Both the position numbers and the translations under genes were made by a program. From NCBI RefSeq assembly GCF_002886185.1, contig NZ_KZ614146.1:1348930-1412929 (forward strand): a stretch of 64,000 nt of DNA, in the 5' to 3' direction. Origin of the DNA: Salipaludibacillus neizhouensis. GTDB lineage: Bacteria; Bacillota; Bacilli; Bacillales; Salisediminibacteriaceae. This document shows positions 33,255 through 41,780 of this stretch, piece by piece (the first letter of the stretch is position 1; the number at the start of each line of letters is the position of its first letter). Under the pieces are notes generated by a model that was given only the letters and a program-made list of their open reading frames with translations, was not told the DNA's origin and did not search any database.

Positions 33255-34439
33255 ATGGGTTTAACAGGACGTAAGATTGTTAGTATTCGTGCCTATGTGG
33301 CAGGGGGTGGTGGTGGTGATTACCACGATCAAAAAGAGGATCATTGGATTGTAAATCAGATTTCTACTCCGATGAGTATATATCCGGAATATAAGAAAAC
33401 AAGAACAAGTTTTGGTATTAATGCATTGAAAACGTTAGTTGTTGAAGTAGAGTCTGATAATGGAGAAATCGGTTTTGGAGTTTCAACTGGTGGATATCCT
33501 GCAGCATGGATCGTAATGAATCATTTAGACCGTTTTATCGAAGGTCAACCTGTTGAAAATATTGAAAAGATGTGGGATCAGATGTATCGTTCAACAATGT
33601 ATTATGGGCGTAAGGGGGTGGTAATGAATGCAATCTCAGCTATCGACCTTGCTTTATGGGATTTGTTAGGGAAAATTAGACAAGAGCCTGTTTATGCCAT
33701 GATTGGCGGGAAAGTTCGTGAAGAAATTCCGTGTTATGCGACTGGGCCACGACCGGATCTAGCAAAAGAAATGGGATTCATCGGGGGAAAACTTCCTTTA
33801 GTTTATGGTCCTGCAGATGGAGAGGAAGGTTTAAAAAAGAACTTAGAATTAGCTGAGTCGATGAGAAATAAAGTTGGGGATGAATTTTGGCTTATGTGGG
33901 ATTGCTGGATGTCATTAGATCTCCAATATGCTCAAAAGCTTATGCAGAAATCAGATGAACTAGGTTTTAAGTGGATAGAAGAGTGCTTTAATCCAGATGA
34001 TTACTGGGCTTACAGAGATTTAAAAAAGAGAGCATCTAATAACATATTAGTTACAGGGGGTGAGCACGAAGCTACTAGATATGGGTTTAGAATGCTATTA
34101 GAATTCTGTGATTTAGATATTATACAACCAGATGTCGGCTGGTGTGGTGGTTTAACTGAATTAATAAAGATTGGAAATATGGCTGAAACTTATGGTAAAT
34201 ATGTTATTCCACATGGCAGTGGAATATATAGCTATCATTATGTTATTACAAAAACGAACAGTCCATTTGCAGAATATTTAGTTATGAGCCCTAAAGCAGA
34301 TAAGGTTGTACCACAATATTATCCATTATTAGAGGGTGAAGTCGTACCTGAGAATGGCAAGGTTAAACTAACTGAAAAACCTGGATTTGGAGTAACGTTA
34401 AACAAAACTAGAAATTTAGAATTAATATACAAAGATTAA
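33255..34439 (+). CDS. rhmD: L-rhamnonate dehydratase (enolase superfamily)
   Basis: A 394-residue mandelate-racemase-subgroup enzyme, close in pattern to RhmD. The N-terminal GGGGGDYHDQKEDHWIVNQI and STPMSIYPEYKKTRTSFG are characteristic. Metal ligands lie in WDCWMSL, WIEECFNPDDYW and GGEHEATR, and the catalytic histidine in IPHGSGIYSYHYV. It catalyses dehydration of L-rhamnonate to 2-keto-3-deoxy-L-rhamnonate; relatives can use L-lyxonate or L-mannonate. The SD GGAGG lies before ATG 33255. Confidence 0.9.
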   Translation: MGLTGRKIVSIRAYVAGGGGGDYHDQKEDHWIVNQISTPMSIYPEYKKTRTSFGINALKTLVVEVESDNGEIGFGVSTGGYPAAWIVMNHLDRFIEGQPVENIEKMWDQMYRSTMYYGRKGVVMNAISAIDLALWDLLGKIRQEPVYAMIGGKVREEIPCYATGPRPDLAKEMGFIGGKLPLVYGPADGEEGLKKNLELAESMRNKVGDEFWLMWDCWMSLDLQYAQKLMQKSDELGFKWIEECFNPDDYWAYRDLKKRASNNILVTGGEHEATRYGFRMLLEFCDLDIIQPDVGWCGGLTELIKIGNMAETYGKYVIPHGSGIYSYHYVITKTNSPFAEYLVMSPKADKVVPQYYPLLEGEVVPENGKVKLTEKPGFGVTLNKTRNLELIYKD

Positions 34440-34447
34440 AGCTAACA

Positions 34448-34461
34448 TGTAAGCGCTCAAT
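34448..34461 (+). promoter_or_regulatory. Possible cre box between rhmD and dctP
   Basis: TGTAAGCGCTCAAT matches the CcpA consensus at 12 of 14 positions. It lies inside the operon, upstream of the TRAP binding-protein gene, and could act as a roadblock. Confidence 0.45.
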
Positions 34462-34482
34462 AAAAGAAGGAGGCTGAAAAAT

Positions 34483-35547
34483 ATGAAGAAATTATCTTTG
34501 TTTTTTGTAATGATTATTTTATCAATTGGACTTGTTGCATGTGGTGGAAATAATGAAGGGGTAAATCAAGAAGTAAATCAAGAGATAGAAACAGAGCCTA
34601 CTAACACAGATTCTGCTACTGAAACTTCTAGTGATAAAGAAGATAGTATAACAATTCGTCTAGGTTCACATTTACCACCTAGCCACTCTGTTATTGCTGT
34701 AACTGAAAAGTTTAAAGAAATTGTTGAAGCTAATTCTGAAGATCGTATTACTATTGAAATTCACCCTTCAGGTGAGCTTGGTGGGCAGAGTGAGTTAATT
34801 CAATCACTACAGATTGGTTCTTTGGAAATGACAATTAATGATGCTGGCGTTTTATCTAATTTTGCACCAAAAGTCGGGGTGTTAGACCTACCATATACTT
34901 TTAATGATTACGAACATGTTCATGCTGTACTAGATAGTCCAGTTACAGAAAAATTAGAATCTGAACTAGACGCAATAGGTATTAAATCAATTGGTTGGGT
35001 TGATTCTGCATTCCGTGATCTATTATTGAATAAGGAAATTTCTTCTATTGAAGATGTTGATGGACTAAAAGTACGTGTTCCTGATGCTCCACAATATTTA
35101 AGAACAGTAGAATCTTGGGGAGCAGCAGCTACTCCAATCTCATGGGGGGATCTATATACCTCGTTAGAAACAGGAGTAGTAGATGGTTTTGAAGGCTCTG
35201 CAGAAAGTATTTATGCTTCAGCATTACACGAAGTAGTAGGTTACCGTGTACCAACCGAACATATCTTTACAGTACTTTCTTTAAATATTAGTAAGATAGT
35301 TTTTGAAGAATTATCAAGTGAAGATCAGAAGTTAATCGAAGAAGCAGGTCGTGAGGCGGCTATTTATGGTCGTGATTTGGCTATGGAACGTGATGTTGAG
35401 TATAAAGAAAAGTTAGCAGAAGAAGGTTTACAATTAATTGATATTGATAAAGCAGCGTTCAAAGAAGCTGCTATGAATTTTGTGAATAGTTACGCTCAAG
35501 AAATTGAAGTTACTGATTATTTGGAAGAAATCAGAGAACTTCAATAA
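34483..35547 (+). CDS. TRAP transporter solute-binding lipoprotein (DctP family)
   Basis: A 354-residue extracytoplasmic binding protein with signal peptide and lipobox LVACG (Cys near residue 20), followed by an acidic, Asn/Thr-rich linker. The DctP fold signatures are IRLGSHLPPSHSVIAVTEKF, GELGGQSELIQSLQIGSLEM, the carboxylate-binding arginine region GLKVRVPDAPQYLRTVESWG, and GVVDGFEGSAESI. It probably binds rhamnonate or a related acid sugar, given the RhmD operon. A strong SD, AAGGAGG, precedes it. A hairpin after the gene favours high expression relative to the membrane subunits. Confidence 0.92.
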   Translation: MKKLSLFFVMIILSIGLVACGGNNEGVNQEVNQEIETEPTNTDSATETSSDKEDSITIRLGSHLPPSHSVIAVTEKFKEIVEANSEDRITIEIHPSGELGGQSELIQSLQIGSLEMTINDAGVLSNFAPKVGVLDLPYTFNDYEHVHAVLDSPVTEKLESELDAIGIKSIGWVDSAFRDLLLNKEISSIEDVDGLKVRVPDAPQYLRTVESWGAAATPISWGDLYTSLETGVVDGFEGSAESIYASALHEVVGYRVPTEHIFTVLSLNISKIVFEELSSEDQKLIEEAGREAAIYGRDLAMERDVEYKEKLAEEGLQLIDIDKAAFKEAAMNFVNSYAQEIEVTDYLEEIRELQ

Positions 35548-35555
35548 ACAAATGA

Positions 35556-35584
35556 GCCAGCATTTTTTGCTGGCTTTCCTTTTT
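35556..35584 (+). terminator. Hairpin between dctP and dctQ (attenuator)
   Basis: GCCAGCA pairs with TGCTGGC around T5, followed by TTTCCTTTTT. Partial termination here would keep the binding protein in excess over the membrane subunits. Confidence 0.75.
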
Positions 35585-35603
35585 AAAATAAGGAGTGATA
35601 CTC

Positions 35604-36068
35604 TTGGAGAAAATATTTAATAAAATAATGCGAGTATTGTTAGCTACATTATTTAGCGTGATCACTTTAATAGCTGTATTACAAGTGTTATCTCGGTTTT
35701 TGGGGATATCAATGAGCTGGACTGATGAAGCAATGAGGTTTCTCTTTATTTGGTTTACGTTTCTAGGTACAGGATATGCAATACGTGAAAAGAAACATAT
35801 TGTAGTAGATTTCTTAAGTGGATCGATTTCCGAACCTGTTTTAAGAATAATAGATATCTTTGTACATTTGATAATGTTATTTTTTATTTTTGTGTTAATT
35901 AAGTACGGCTTCGAAGTAACACAAGTCACAGCTATTCAGAAATCTTCGGTGATGAGAATATCTATGTCTTATGTGTTTTGTGCCATACCGGTGAGCGGTA
36001 TTCTGATGATGTTTTACACAACTTTGAATATTGTAGATTTACTAAAAGGGAAGGAGGGGAGGTCATGA
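35604..36068 (+). CDS. TRAP transporter small membrane subunit (DctQ family)
   Basis: About 154 residues with four transmembrane segments and the family motif SWTDEAMRFLFIWFTFLGTG followed by IREKKHIVVDF. TTG 35604 is preferred because AGGAG ends 8 nt before it, while GTG 35595 overlaps that site. It overlaps the large subunit gene by 4 bp, consistent with a 1:1 complex. Confidence 0.87.
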   Translation: MEKIFNKIMRVLLATLFSVITLIAVLQVLSRFLGISMSWTDEAMRFLFIWFTFLGTGYAIREKKHIVVDFLSGSISEPVLRIIDIFVHLIMLFFIFVLIKYGFEVTQVTAIQKSSVMRISMSYVFCAIPVSGILMMFYTTLNIVDLLKGKEGRS

Positions 36069-37342
36069 CACTATTATTAATGTTTGGGACTTTATTGATT
36101 CTGCTTATTTTAAGAATGCCTGTAGCGTTTGCCATTGGTGTATCCTCGATTGTAACGCTTTTGGTAACTACTGATATAACTTTATCCCTTATTATCCCAA
36201 GAATGTTAAATACGTTAAATAGTTTTACCTTTCTCGCCATTCCATTTTTTATGTTAGCTGGCTCAATTATGGAGCATGGAGGAATATCAACCCGCCTAGT
36301 TCGTTTTGCTAATAGTTTATTAGGTCATATAAAGGGTGGCCTTGGCCATGCCACAATATTTACAAGTACAATTTTTGCTGGTATTTCTGGATCAGCTTCA
36401 GCGGATACATCTGCTGTTGGTTCAGTTATGATACCATCTATGGTTAAACGTGGATATCCAAAAGGATATGCGGCTGCATTAACTGCTTGTGCAGGTGCCA
36501 TTGGACCAATCATTCCCCCCAGTATAATTATGATCATTTATGGATCTTTAACTGGATTATCCATTTCAAAGTTGTTTTTAGCTGGTGCAATTCCAGGTAT
36601 AGTTATGGCTATAGGGTTAATTATTATTAATTATCTAGGAGCAATAAAATACAATCTACCTTATGAAAAACGCGCCTCTTTTAAAGTAGTATGGAATAGT
36701 TTTATAAATGCTTTTTGGGCTTTGCTAGCTCCTGTAATCATTATTGGCGGTATCTTATTAGGTCTATTTACTGCTACTGAAGCAAGTGTTGTTGCTGTTA
36801 TTTATTCGCTCGTTATTAGCATGTTTATTTATAAAGAATTAAGCTTTAAAGACTTATATAAAGTGTTAGTTCAAGCCACACATACAAGTATAATGGTTTT
36901 ATTTATTGCAGCTACAGCATCAATTTTTGGTTGGATATTAGCTAACGAAAAATTGCCATTAAAAATATCAGTGTGGTTAAATGAATTTACAACTAATCCC
37001 TATATAATAATGTTGTTAGTTGTAATTATTCTTTTAATTATTGGGTGTGTAATTGAAACGATTGCCGCATCAATTATTTTTATTCCAGTTCTGGCAGTTA
37101 TAGCTGAGGCAAGTGGGTTTGATCCATTTCATTTTGCTACTGTTGTTGCCATTTGCTTAATTGTTGGTGGCGTTACACCTCCAGTCGGGGTACTACTTTT
37201 CATAACTAATAGTATTGCAGAGGCGAGGTTTAAAGATACTCTAAGGTATCTAATACCATTTTTCACTCTAATACTAGTCGTAATATTACTAGTAGCGTAT
37301 ATCCCAACTTTGTCAACGTTCTTACCAGGTTTGTTAGAGTAG
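36065..37342 (+). CDS. TRAP transporter large membrane subunit (DctM family)
   Basis: A 425-residue, 12-helix permease subunit of the sodium-coupled TRAP system. Typical segments are RMPVAFAIGVSS, GGISTRLVRFANSLLGHIKG, GSASADTSAVGSVMIPSM and ACAGAIGPIIPPSI. ATG 36065 follows GGAGGGGAGG; a longer open frame upstream lies within dctQ and is rejected. It is the last gene of the operon, with a terminator 18 bp downstream. Confidence 0.93.
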   Translation: MTLLLMFGTLLILLILRMPVAFAIGVSSIVTLLVTTDITLSLIIPRMLNTLNSFTFLAIPFFMLAGSIMEHGGISTRLVRFANSLLGHIKGGLGHATIFTSTIFAGISGSASADTSAVGSVMIPSMVKRGYPKGYAAALTACAGAIGPIIPPSIIMIIYGSLTGLSISKLFLAGAIPGIVMAIGLIIINYLGAIKYNLPYEKRASFKVVWNSFINAFWALLAPVIIIGGILLGLFTATEASVVAVIYSLVISMFIYKELSFKDLYKVLVQATHTSIMVLFIAATASIFGWILANEKLPLKISVWLNEFTTNPYIIMLLVVIILLIIGCVIETIAASIIFIPVLAVIAEASGFDPFHFATVVAICLIVGGVTPPVGVLLFITNSIAEARFKDTLRYLIPFFTLILVVILLVAYIPTLSTFLPGLLE

Positions 37343-37359
37343 GTCATATTGATATTACG

Positions 37360-37397
37360 AACCTTTCTCCATAATTTAAGTTTTGGAGGAAGGTTTT
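37360..37397 (+). terminator. Terminator of the rhamnonate-type operon
   Basis: AACCTTTCTCC pairs with GGAGGAAGGTT, followed by TT and AT-rich sequence, 18 bp after the dctM stop. Confidence 0.65.
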
Positions 37398-37447
37398 AAA
37401 TGTTTTATTACACCTTTATTAATGAAAAGAATATCAAACTATCTATA

Positions 37448-37502
37448 TGAACTGTAACCCGAATAATGGACACTTAAAAAAAGTGCCTCATTGTTGGGGT
37501 TA
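37448..37502 (+). mobile_element. Relic left end of IS type A, abutting an intact IS
   Basis: Nearly identical to 7031-7084: TGAACTGTAACCCG...GGACACT followed by a complementary arm. The right arm is interrupted at 37502, where the type B IS begins. This indicates that the type B IS inserted into or next to an older IS end. Confidence 0.6.
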
Positions 37503-37510
37503 GGTACCGA

Positions 37511-37548
37511 CCCCCGAAAGTTAGAGTAGAAAATCTAACTTTCGGGGG
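37511..37548 (+). terminator. Terminator-like hairpin built into the IS left end
   Basis: CCCCCGAAAGTTAGA and its perfect complement TCTAACTTTCGGGGG enclose 8 nt, followed by TGTTTTT. It overlaps the inverted repeat and probably shields the transposase from outside transcription. Confidence 0.8.
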
Positions 37549-37555
37549 TGTTTTT

Positions 37556-38119
37556 ATGGCCAAATATAGTGAAGAATTTAAAATGAAGCTCGTCACCGAG
37601 TATTTGTATGGGAATCTTGGATACAAATCGTTGTCGAAAAAATATAATATACCCAGTTCCACCCCATTAAAAAATTGGGTGAGATCCTATAAAACACAGG
37701 GCATGGATGGATTAAAACGAAGAAAGATGCAGGAAGGGTACTCTGTTCAATTTAAATTAGATACGATACAATTTATACTAGAGACAGGTGCTTCTTATCA
37801 GGAAACTGCTGATCAATTTAGATTGAACAATCCTTCCTTAATTTATCGTTGGATGAAAACATTTAATGAACGAGGGATAGAAGGCCTAAAACCAATATCA
37901 AAGGGGCGACCTTCTATGTCTAAGAAACCAACTAAATCCAAGAATAAGGAAGAGACAAAGTTAACACGTGAAGAAGAATTAGAACGTGAGAATGAACTAC
38001 TAAGACTAGAAAATGCTTACCTAAAAAAGTTGAAAGCTTTTCGGGAGAATCCAAATGCCTTCCACGAAAAGCACAGGCAAAAGTGGCATTCGAACTCAAA
38101 GAAGAAGGATTCCGATTAA
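37556..38119 (+). CDS. IS150-group OrfA (DNA-binding subunit)
   Basis: A 187-residue protein with two helix-turn-helix segments (MAKYSEEFKMKLVTEYLYGN, and FILETGASYQETADQFRLNN) and a C-terminal leucine-zipper region EELERENELLRLENAYLKKL. It acts alone as a regulator and, by -1 frameshifting at A AAA AAG (38023-38029), as the N-terminal part of the transposase. The start follows the terminal hairpin directly. Confidence 0.9.
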   Translation: MAKYSEEFKMKLVTEYLYGNLGYKSLSKKYNIPSSTPLKNWVRSYKTQGMDGLKRRKMQEGYSVQFKLDTIQFILETGASYQETADQFRLNNPSLIYRWMKTFNERGIEGLKPISKGRPSMSKKPTKSKNKEETKLTREEELERENELLRLENAYLKKLKAFRENPNAFHEKHRQKWHSNSKKKDSD

Positions 38120-38949
38120 AAAATATATTCATTGTTGTAGGTATTCCTGAAGCAACCTATCACTATCATGTGAAAAACTTTGGACAAGAAGACTCAGATA
38201 CAGAACTAAAAAAACTGATTACAAGCCTATTTAAGCAGTTTCATGAACGCTATGGTTATAAACGTGTCACAAGAGAATTAAACAAATTAGGACATTCTAT
38301 CAACCATAAAAAAGTGTATCGCATTATGCTGGAACTAGGGTTAAAATGTGTGAAATTTATGCGGAAATCCCGTAAATACAATTCATATAAGGGAAACGTA
38401 GGAAAAGTAGCGATAAACCGATTGTCCCGCCGCTTTAGCACACCTATCCCTCTTCAAAAGTTAGTAACCGACATTACAGAATTCAAATGTCTAGGCGAAG
38501 AGAAGTTATATTTAAATCCAATTCTTGACCTTTATAACGGAGAAGTAATTGCGTTTGAAATCAGGAAACGTCCAACACTAGATCTTGTCATAGAACCTTT
38601 AACAAGGGCGCTACAGATAATAAAGAATCATGCAACTTATCGCACTACCATTCATTCTGATCAAGGTTGGCATTACCAGCACAATCAATGGGTGAGGACA
38701 TTAAAAGAAAATAAAGTATTCCAAAGCATGTCACGTAAAGCAACCTGCGCAGACAACGCTTCAATGGAAAATTTCTTTGGCATCTTAAAACAAGAAATGT
38801 ATTATGGGGAAAAATTAGTAAGCTATGAAGAATTAAAAAGACGGATAGAAGAATATATCGACTGGTATAACAATGAACGATCAAAAATAAAATTGGCCGG
38901 ATTGAGTCCAGTAGAATACCGAACTCAATCCAGCCAATCAGCTGCATAA
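38083..38949 (+). CDS. IS150-group OrfB (DDE transposase)
   Basis: A 288-residue integrase-core protein in the -1 frame relative to OrfA. The DDE residues are in VTDITEFKC, IHSDQGWHY and NASMENFFGILKQEMYY. The HTH_21-type N-terminal region YHVKNFGQEDSDTELKKL precedes them. The GTG at 38083 may be a separate start, but the open overlap from the A6G heptamer (38023) supports a fused OrfAB product. Confidence 0.92.
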   Translation: MAFELKEEGFRLKNIFIVVGIPEATYHYHVKNFGQEDSDTELKKLITSLFKQFHERYGYKRVTRELNKLGHSINHKKVYRIMLELGLKCVKFMRKSRKYNSYKGNVGKVAINRLSRRFSTPIPLQKLVTDITEFKCLGEEKLYLNPILDLYNGEVIAFEIRKRPTLDLVIEPLTRALQIIKNHATYRTTIHSDQGWHYQHNQWVRTLKENKVFQSMSRKATCADNASMENFFGILKQEMYYGEKLVSYEELKRRIEEYIDWYNNERSKIKLAGLSPVEYRTQSSQSAA

Positions 38950-38999
38950 AAAAACTCTAACTTTTGTGGGTAGCCACCCTGTTGAAGGGTCTTTCATTC

Positions 39000-39393
39000 G
39001 TTTTCCTCGGTTGATTAACCCACGTGAGTCTCCCACCCGTGCCAATGATGCACAGAACCGTCCCCTTGTTTCCCGTGTTTCCAAGCACCAGCTTGGTGGT
39101 TGGAGCTTGCACAGCGGAATTTTGAAATTCCCTCAATGGTTGAACAATACCAGAGATTACTACCAGAGATTACTTCAGAGAATACATACAGAGATCTCTT
39201 GAGACCTCCAAGCCTTCTCCAAAATCTTGCCTGAAACGAACAAACCCCAGCCCATAAAACTCTAACCCAAAACCTTCCCAAAACCCTCAGCCAAAAAAAA
39301 TTTTCACATTTTTCAAAACATCTCCTCCTTTTTCATCTCTCGTCTGTACATACTCCTTGAAAGACGAAAACGAGAAACGAAAGGATGATTAGA
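39000..39393. promoter_or_regulatory. Module tail, REP-like element and leader before the phage replication gene
   Basis: Contains the module tail TTTTCCTCGGTTGA, a REP core (39044-39072), about 200 bp of extra sequence with CTTGCCTGAAACGAACAAA shared with 12288, then the common leader: CTCCTCCTTTTTCATC, TCGTCT...AGACGA and CGAAAGG. It is the same leader as for the F2 genes but joined to a different coding sequence. Confidence 0.55.
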
Positions 39394-40236
39394 ATGAAAG
39401 GATTTAAACGATCGGTCATTAAAGAAGAGCTGTTGATGCTCACAGGAGACTATAAACTAGCGATTATGCTGAACCAAATGATCTACTGGTCCCAGTGCGT
39501 CAGAGATTTTGACAAATTTATTGCCGAAGAGAAAAAGCGAAACGAGGATTACGAGTTAGAGCTCACCCATGGCTGGTTTTACAAAACGGCCAATGAACTT
39601 GCTCAAGATACACTAACCGCCATGGCACCATCGTCCATCCGTCGCTATTTAAAAAAACTTCTCGAAGCCGGATGGGTAGAAGAGCGCGGCAATCCAAAAA
39701 TAAAATGGGATCGCACCAAGCAGTACCGCGTGAATCTCGTTAAAATCCAACAAGATCTAAACCGAATCGGACTGTATTTAGAAGGCTATAAAACCGATAT
39801 TCCGGTTCCAGCCGAGGAACTCGACCTAGACTACCAACCGCAATCGACCGTGAACGAACAAGCTGACACAAACGAGCAAACATCCTTTTTCGAGGAAGAC
39901 CAAGCACCAGAAGCAGAAGACCAAGTCGAACCCACACCCAAGAAGATTCCTTACAGCGAGATTATCGCCTATTTGAATGACAGCACCGGCAAGTAATTCC
40001 AAGCCACGGCGATGAAAACACGAGATCTCATCAAAGCCAGATGGCGAGCTCACCCAAACCAAGACCACTTCGAAAAAGTCATCGACACGAAAACAGACCA
40101 ATGGCTAAACGATCCAACGATGAACAAATTCTTACGACCAGAAACCCTGTTTGGACCCAAATTCGAATCCTACTTAAACGAAGGCAGCACCCCAACAGAA
40201 ACCGACTTTGAGAAATACTTAAAGGAGCTGGAATAA
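39394..40236 (+). pseudogene. Phage replication protein (second copy) with an internal stop
   Basis: Starts MKGFKRSVIKEELLMLTGDY at ATG 39394 after AAAGG. The first half has winged-helix features (GWFYKTANELAQDTL, SSIRRYLKKLLEAGWVEERG). At 39994-39996 the codon after NDSTGK is TAA where copy 1 has CAT, two substitutions. The conserved phage C-terminal domain then continues in frame to 40236. The truncated N-terminal half (about 200 residues) might still be made. It shows what the front of the copy at the window start looks like. Confidence 0.85.
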
Positions 40237-40239
40237 CCG

Positions 40240-40521
40240 ATGACCCTAGCAGAAACCGCACAAATATTGCAGGAAATCGTCCAGTTTTATCCCGGCAAAA
40301 TCAACTTGGAGCGGAAAACAGTCCAAGCCTGGTACCGCTTAATGAAAACACAGAACTATGAAGACGTCATCGACCGCCTCGATCGCTATGCAGCCGAGTA
40401 CAAATATGCCCCACTCGTGCATGACCTCGTCGAAAAACCGCGGCCAGAACGAAACAAAGACATACTCGAAATCATCAGCCTATGGGAGGCGAACGCCAGT
40501 GGCGGACCAGTACAACCTTGA
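40240..40521 (+). CDS. G39P-like helicase loader, second copy
   Basis: A 93-residue copy of the protein at 413-694 with few substitutions (for example TLAETAQILQEIVQFYPGKI). The frame is intact, but its neighbours are broken: the initiator upstream has a stop codon and the helicase downstream is cut after about 25 codons. It is probably non-functional in context. Confidence 0.65.
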   Translation: MTLAETAQILQEIVQFYPGKINLERKTVQAWYRLMKTQNYEDVIDRLDRYAAEYKYAPLVHDLVEKPRPERNKDILEIISLWEANASGGPVQP

Positions 40522-40570
40522 AGCCGAGAAAATGCTCCTCGGGTGTCTACTGCTCGAGTCCGCTCTCGTA
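40499..40570 (+). pseudogene. DnaB helicase, second copy, truncated
   Basis: GTG 40499 begins MADQYNLEAEKMLLGCLLLE as in copy 1, but homology stops near 40570 (after ESALV), where a PucR-type fragment follows. This is a clear recombination or deletion joint. Confidence 0.8.
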
Positions 40571-40859
40571 CTATCACGAGCACCTATTACGCCAGTTTGC
40601 AGAAAAGGAACTAGGAAATTCATTAAAGTATAATTTAGAAAATGATACGGAACTGACGAAGACCCCTTATGTTTACTTGGTCAATGAATGTAACATGTAC
40701 AAGACGGCTAAAGAGTTAAATCTTTCCGTTAGTGGCTTTCGTTATCGTCTAAAGCGAATTCTAGAAATCTATCCGAAAAATATCCAATCTGCTGAAATTT
40801 TTCAATTATTCATACCTTTAAAATATATCTTAACGAATGAACTTGAGATTACGCCATGA
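40571..40859 (+). pseudogene. PucR/CdaR-type regulator, C-terminal HTH fragment
   Basis: Reads YYHEHLLRQFAEKELGNSLK, YNLENDTELTKTPYVYLVNE, CNMYKTAKELNLSVSGFRYR and LKRILEIY, matching the C-terminal helix-turn-helix domain of PucR/CdaR regulators of purine or sugar-diacid use. Everything upstream was replaced by the phage cassette. It may be the lost regulator of a nearby acid-sugar operon. Confidence 0.65.
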
Positions 40860-40995
40860 TCTTTTAAACCCTTGACAGGTTGCCTAGTTGTTGAGGTGTT
40901 TTTAAGTTTGCTCCTTAGGATGGGTGACGAATTCTGCACAATGAAGATATACCATTCTTCAAAAATATTCAAGATCATAAAAAGACATTAGTGAC

Positions 40996-41096
40996 CTAAT
41001 CTAATTTGATTCTAAAAATTCGATAATTCATATTGTAGTCCAAATAACGCATAATTGTATCAATTTTCGCATGACGTAGTTGTTCCTGAATAGAAA
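40996..41096 (-). pseudogene. Possible tyrosine recombinase C-terminal fragment
   Basis: The minus strand encodes FSIQEQLRHAKIDTIMRYLD followed by YN and a stop, resembling the end of XerC-like recombinases (HAKIDTTMRYLD). It is too short for certainty. Confidence 0.4.
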
Positions 41097-41370
41097 ATTC
41101 ATTAACTCCATTTTAAAAAAGAAGTTGGTCCATGGTATGCCTGATGCTAAGGCACTTGAATTGTTTAAAATCGGAGGCAATGGTTTAATGTATAAACTTT
41201 TGTTTTCTACAGGATTAAAACAAAGGGAAATTTTAGCATGTACAGAGGGTAATGATTTTTTAGTTATGAAACAATATTTTCGCTTTTATTTGAAATGAGG
41301 TAAGACGTTAAATATAATGAAGATAATTTAATATATTTAACCGTAGTAATACATTGTTACTAGAAGGACT

Positions 41371-41413
41371 AGGGCAATGGATTAGTGAACCTCACTATAT
41401 CCATGCCCTTTTT
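41371..41413 (+). terminator. Hairpin terminator
   Basis: AGGGCAATGGATTAGTGA pairs imperfectly with TCACTATATCCATGCCCT, followed by TTTT. Confidence 0.65.
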
Positions 41414-41442
41414 ATTATTTGACAGTTTTGATTACATAAGGC

Positions 41443-41594
41443 AACGGGAGGAGGAAGCTAGTGTTCTGCACGGTGGTTCTGGTACACCAGATGAGATCCT
41501 CATTCAAACGATTCAATCAGGAATTTGCAAAATCAACGTAAACACAGAAGTATCGATTTCGGTTATCAATTATTTACAGCATGCTAATAGTTAA
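41443..41594 (+). pseudogene. Class II fructose/tagatose-bisphosphate aldolase fragment
   Basis: Encodes VLHGGSGTPDEILIQTIQSG and ICKINVNTEVSI, the C-terminal zinc- and DHAP-binding segment of class II aldolases (GatY/KbaY/FbaA type). The N-terminal two thirds are missing. A DHAP aldolase would suit the neighbouring sugar-phosphate island, so this may be a lost member. Confidence 0.75.
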
Positions 41595-41745
41595 CAATCA
41601 GCATCTTTCTGTTGTGATGGCAGAAATAAAAAAAACGATGGTAAAGTGATGACAAAGTTTGTTCGGCTATTTGGAAATGTGAAATTAGTAAAGAGAGAAT
41701 TCTACTTTACTTGGGTTAAGGTTATAGAGCCCCATAAGTTAATAT

Positions 41746-41780
41746 AGAGCGTCCGCCTTAATTGGAAGAGCGCTCTTTTT
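41746..41780 (+). terminator. Hairpin terminator
   Basis: AGAGCG pairs with CGCTCT, followed by TTTT. Confidence 0.5.

Larger units (their letters stand above)
37503..38978 (+). mobile_element. IS3-family (IS150-group) insertion sequence, about 1476 bp
   Basis: Terminal inverted repeats GGTACCGACCCCC...TTAGAGT (37503-37527) and, inverted, GGTGGCTACCCAC...TTAGAGT (38954-38978) match at about 19 of 25 positions. Two overlapping frames encode OrfA and OrfB, with an A6G slippery heptamer at 38023-38029. No clear target duplication flanks it. The right end joins the second half of a module terminator hairpin. Both frames are intact, so the element could be active. Confidence 0.88.
40860..41440. 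other. Relic-rich region without an intact gene
   Basis: Contains a minus-strand integrase-like tail (40996-41096), a 72-codon plus-strand frame (41080-41298) with an integrase-like phrase MYKLLFSTGLKQREIL but no convincing family, and a terminator (41371-41413). Confidence 0.4.

Noticed and set aside
35978-36064. N-terminal extension of the TRAP large subunit
   Set aside because: It lies inside the small subunit gene, and a strong SD precedes ATG 36065 at the conserved membrane start.
38645-38947. Antisense frame in the transposase gene
   Set aside because: A shadow of OrfB, whose DDE motifs are complete.
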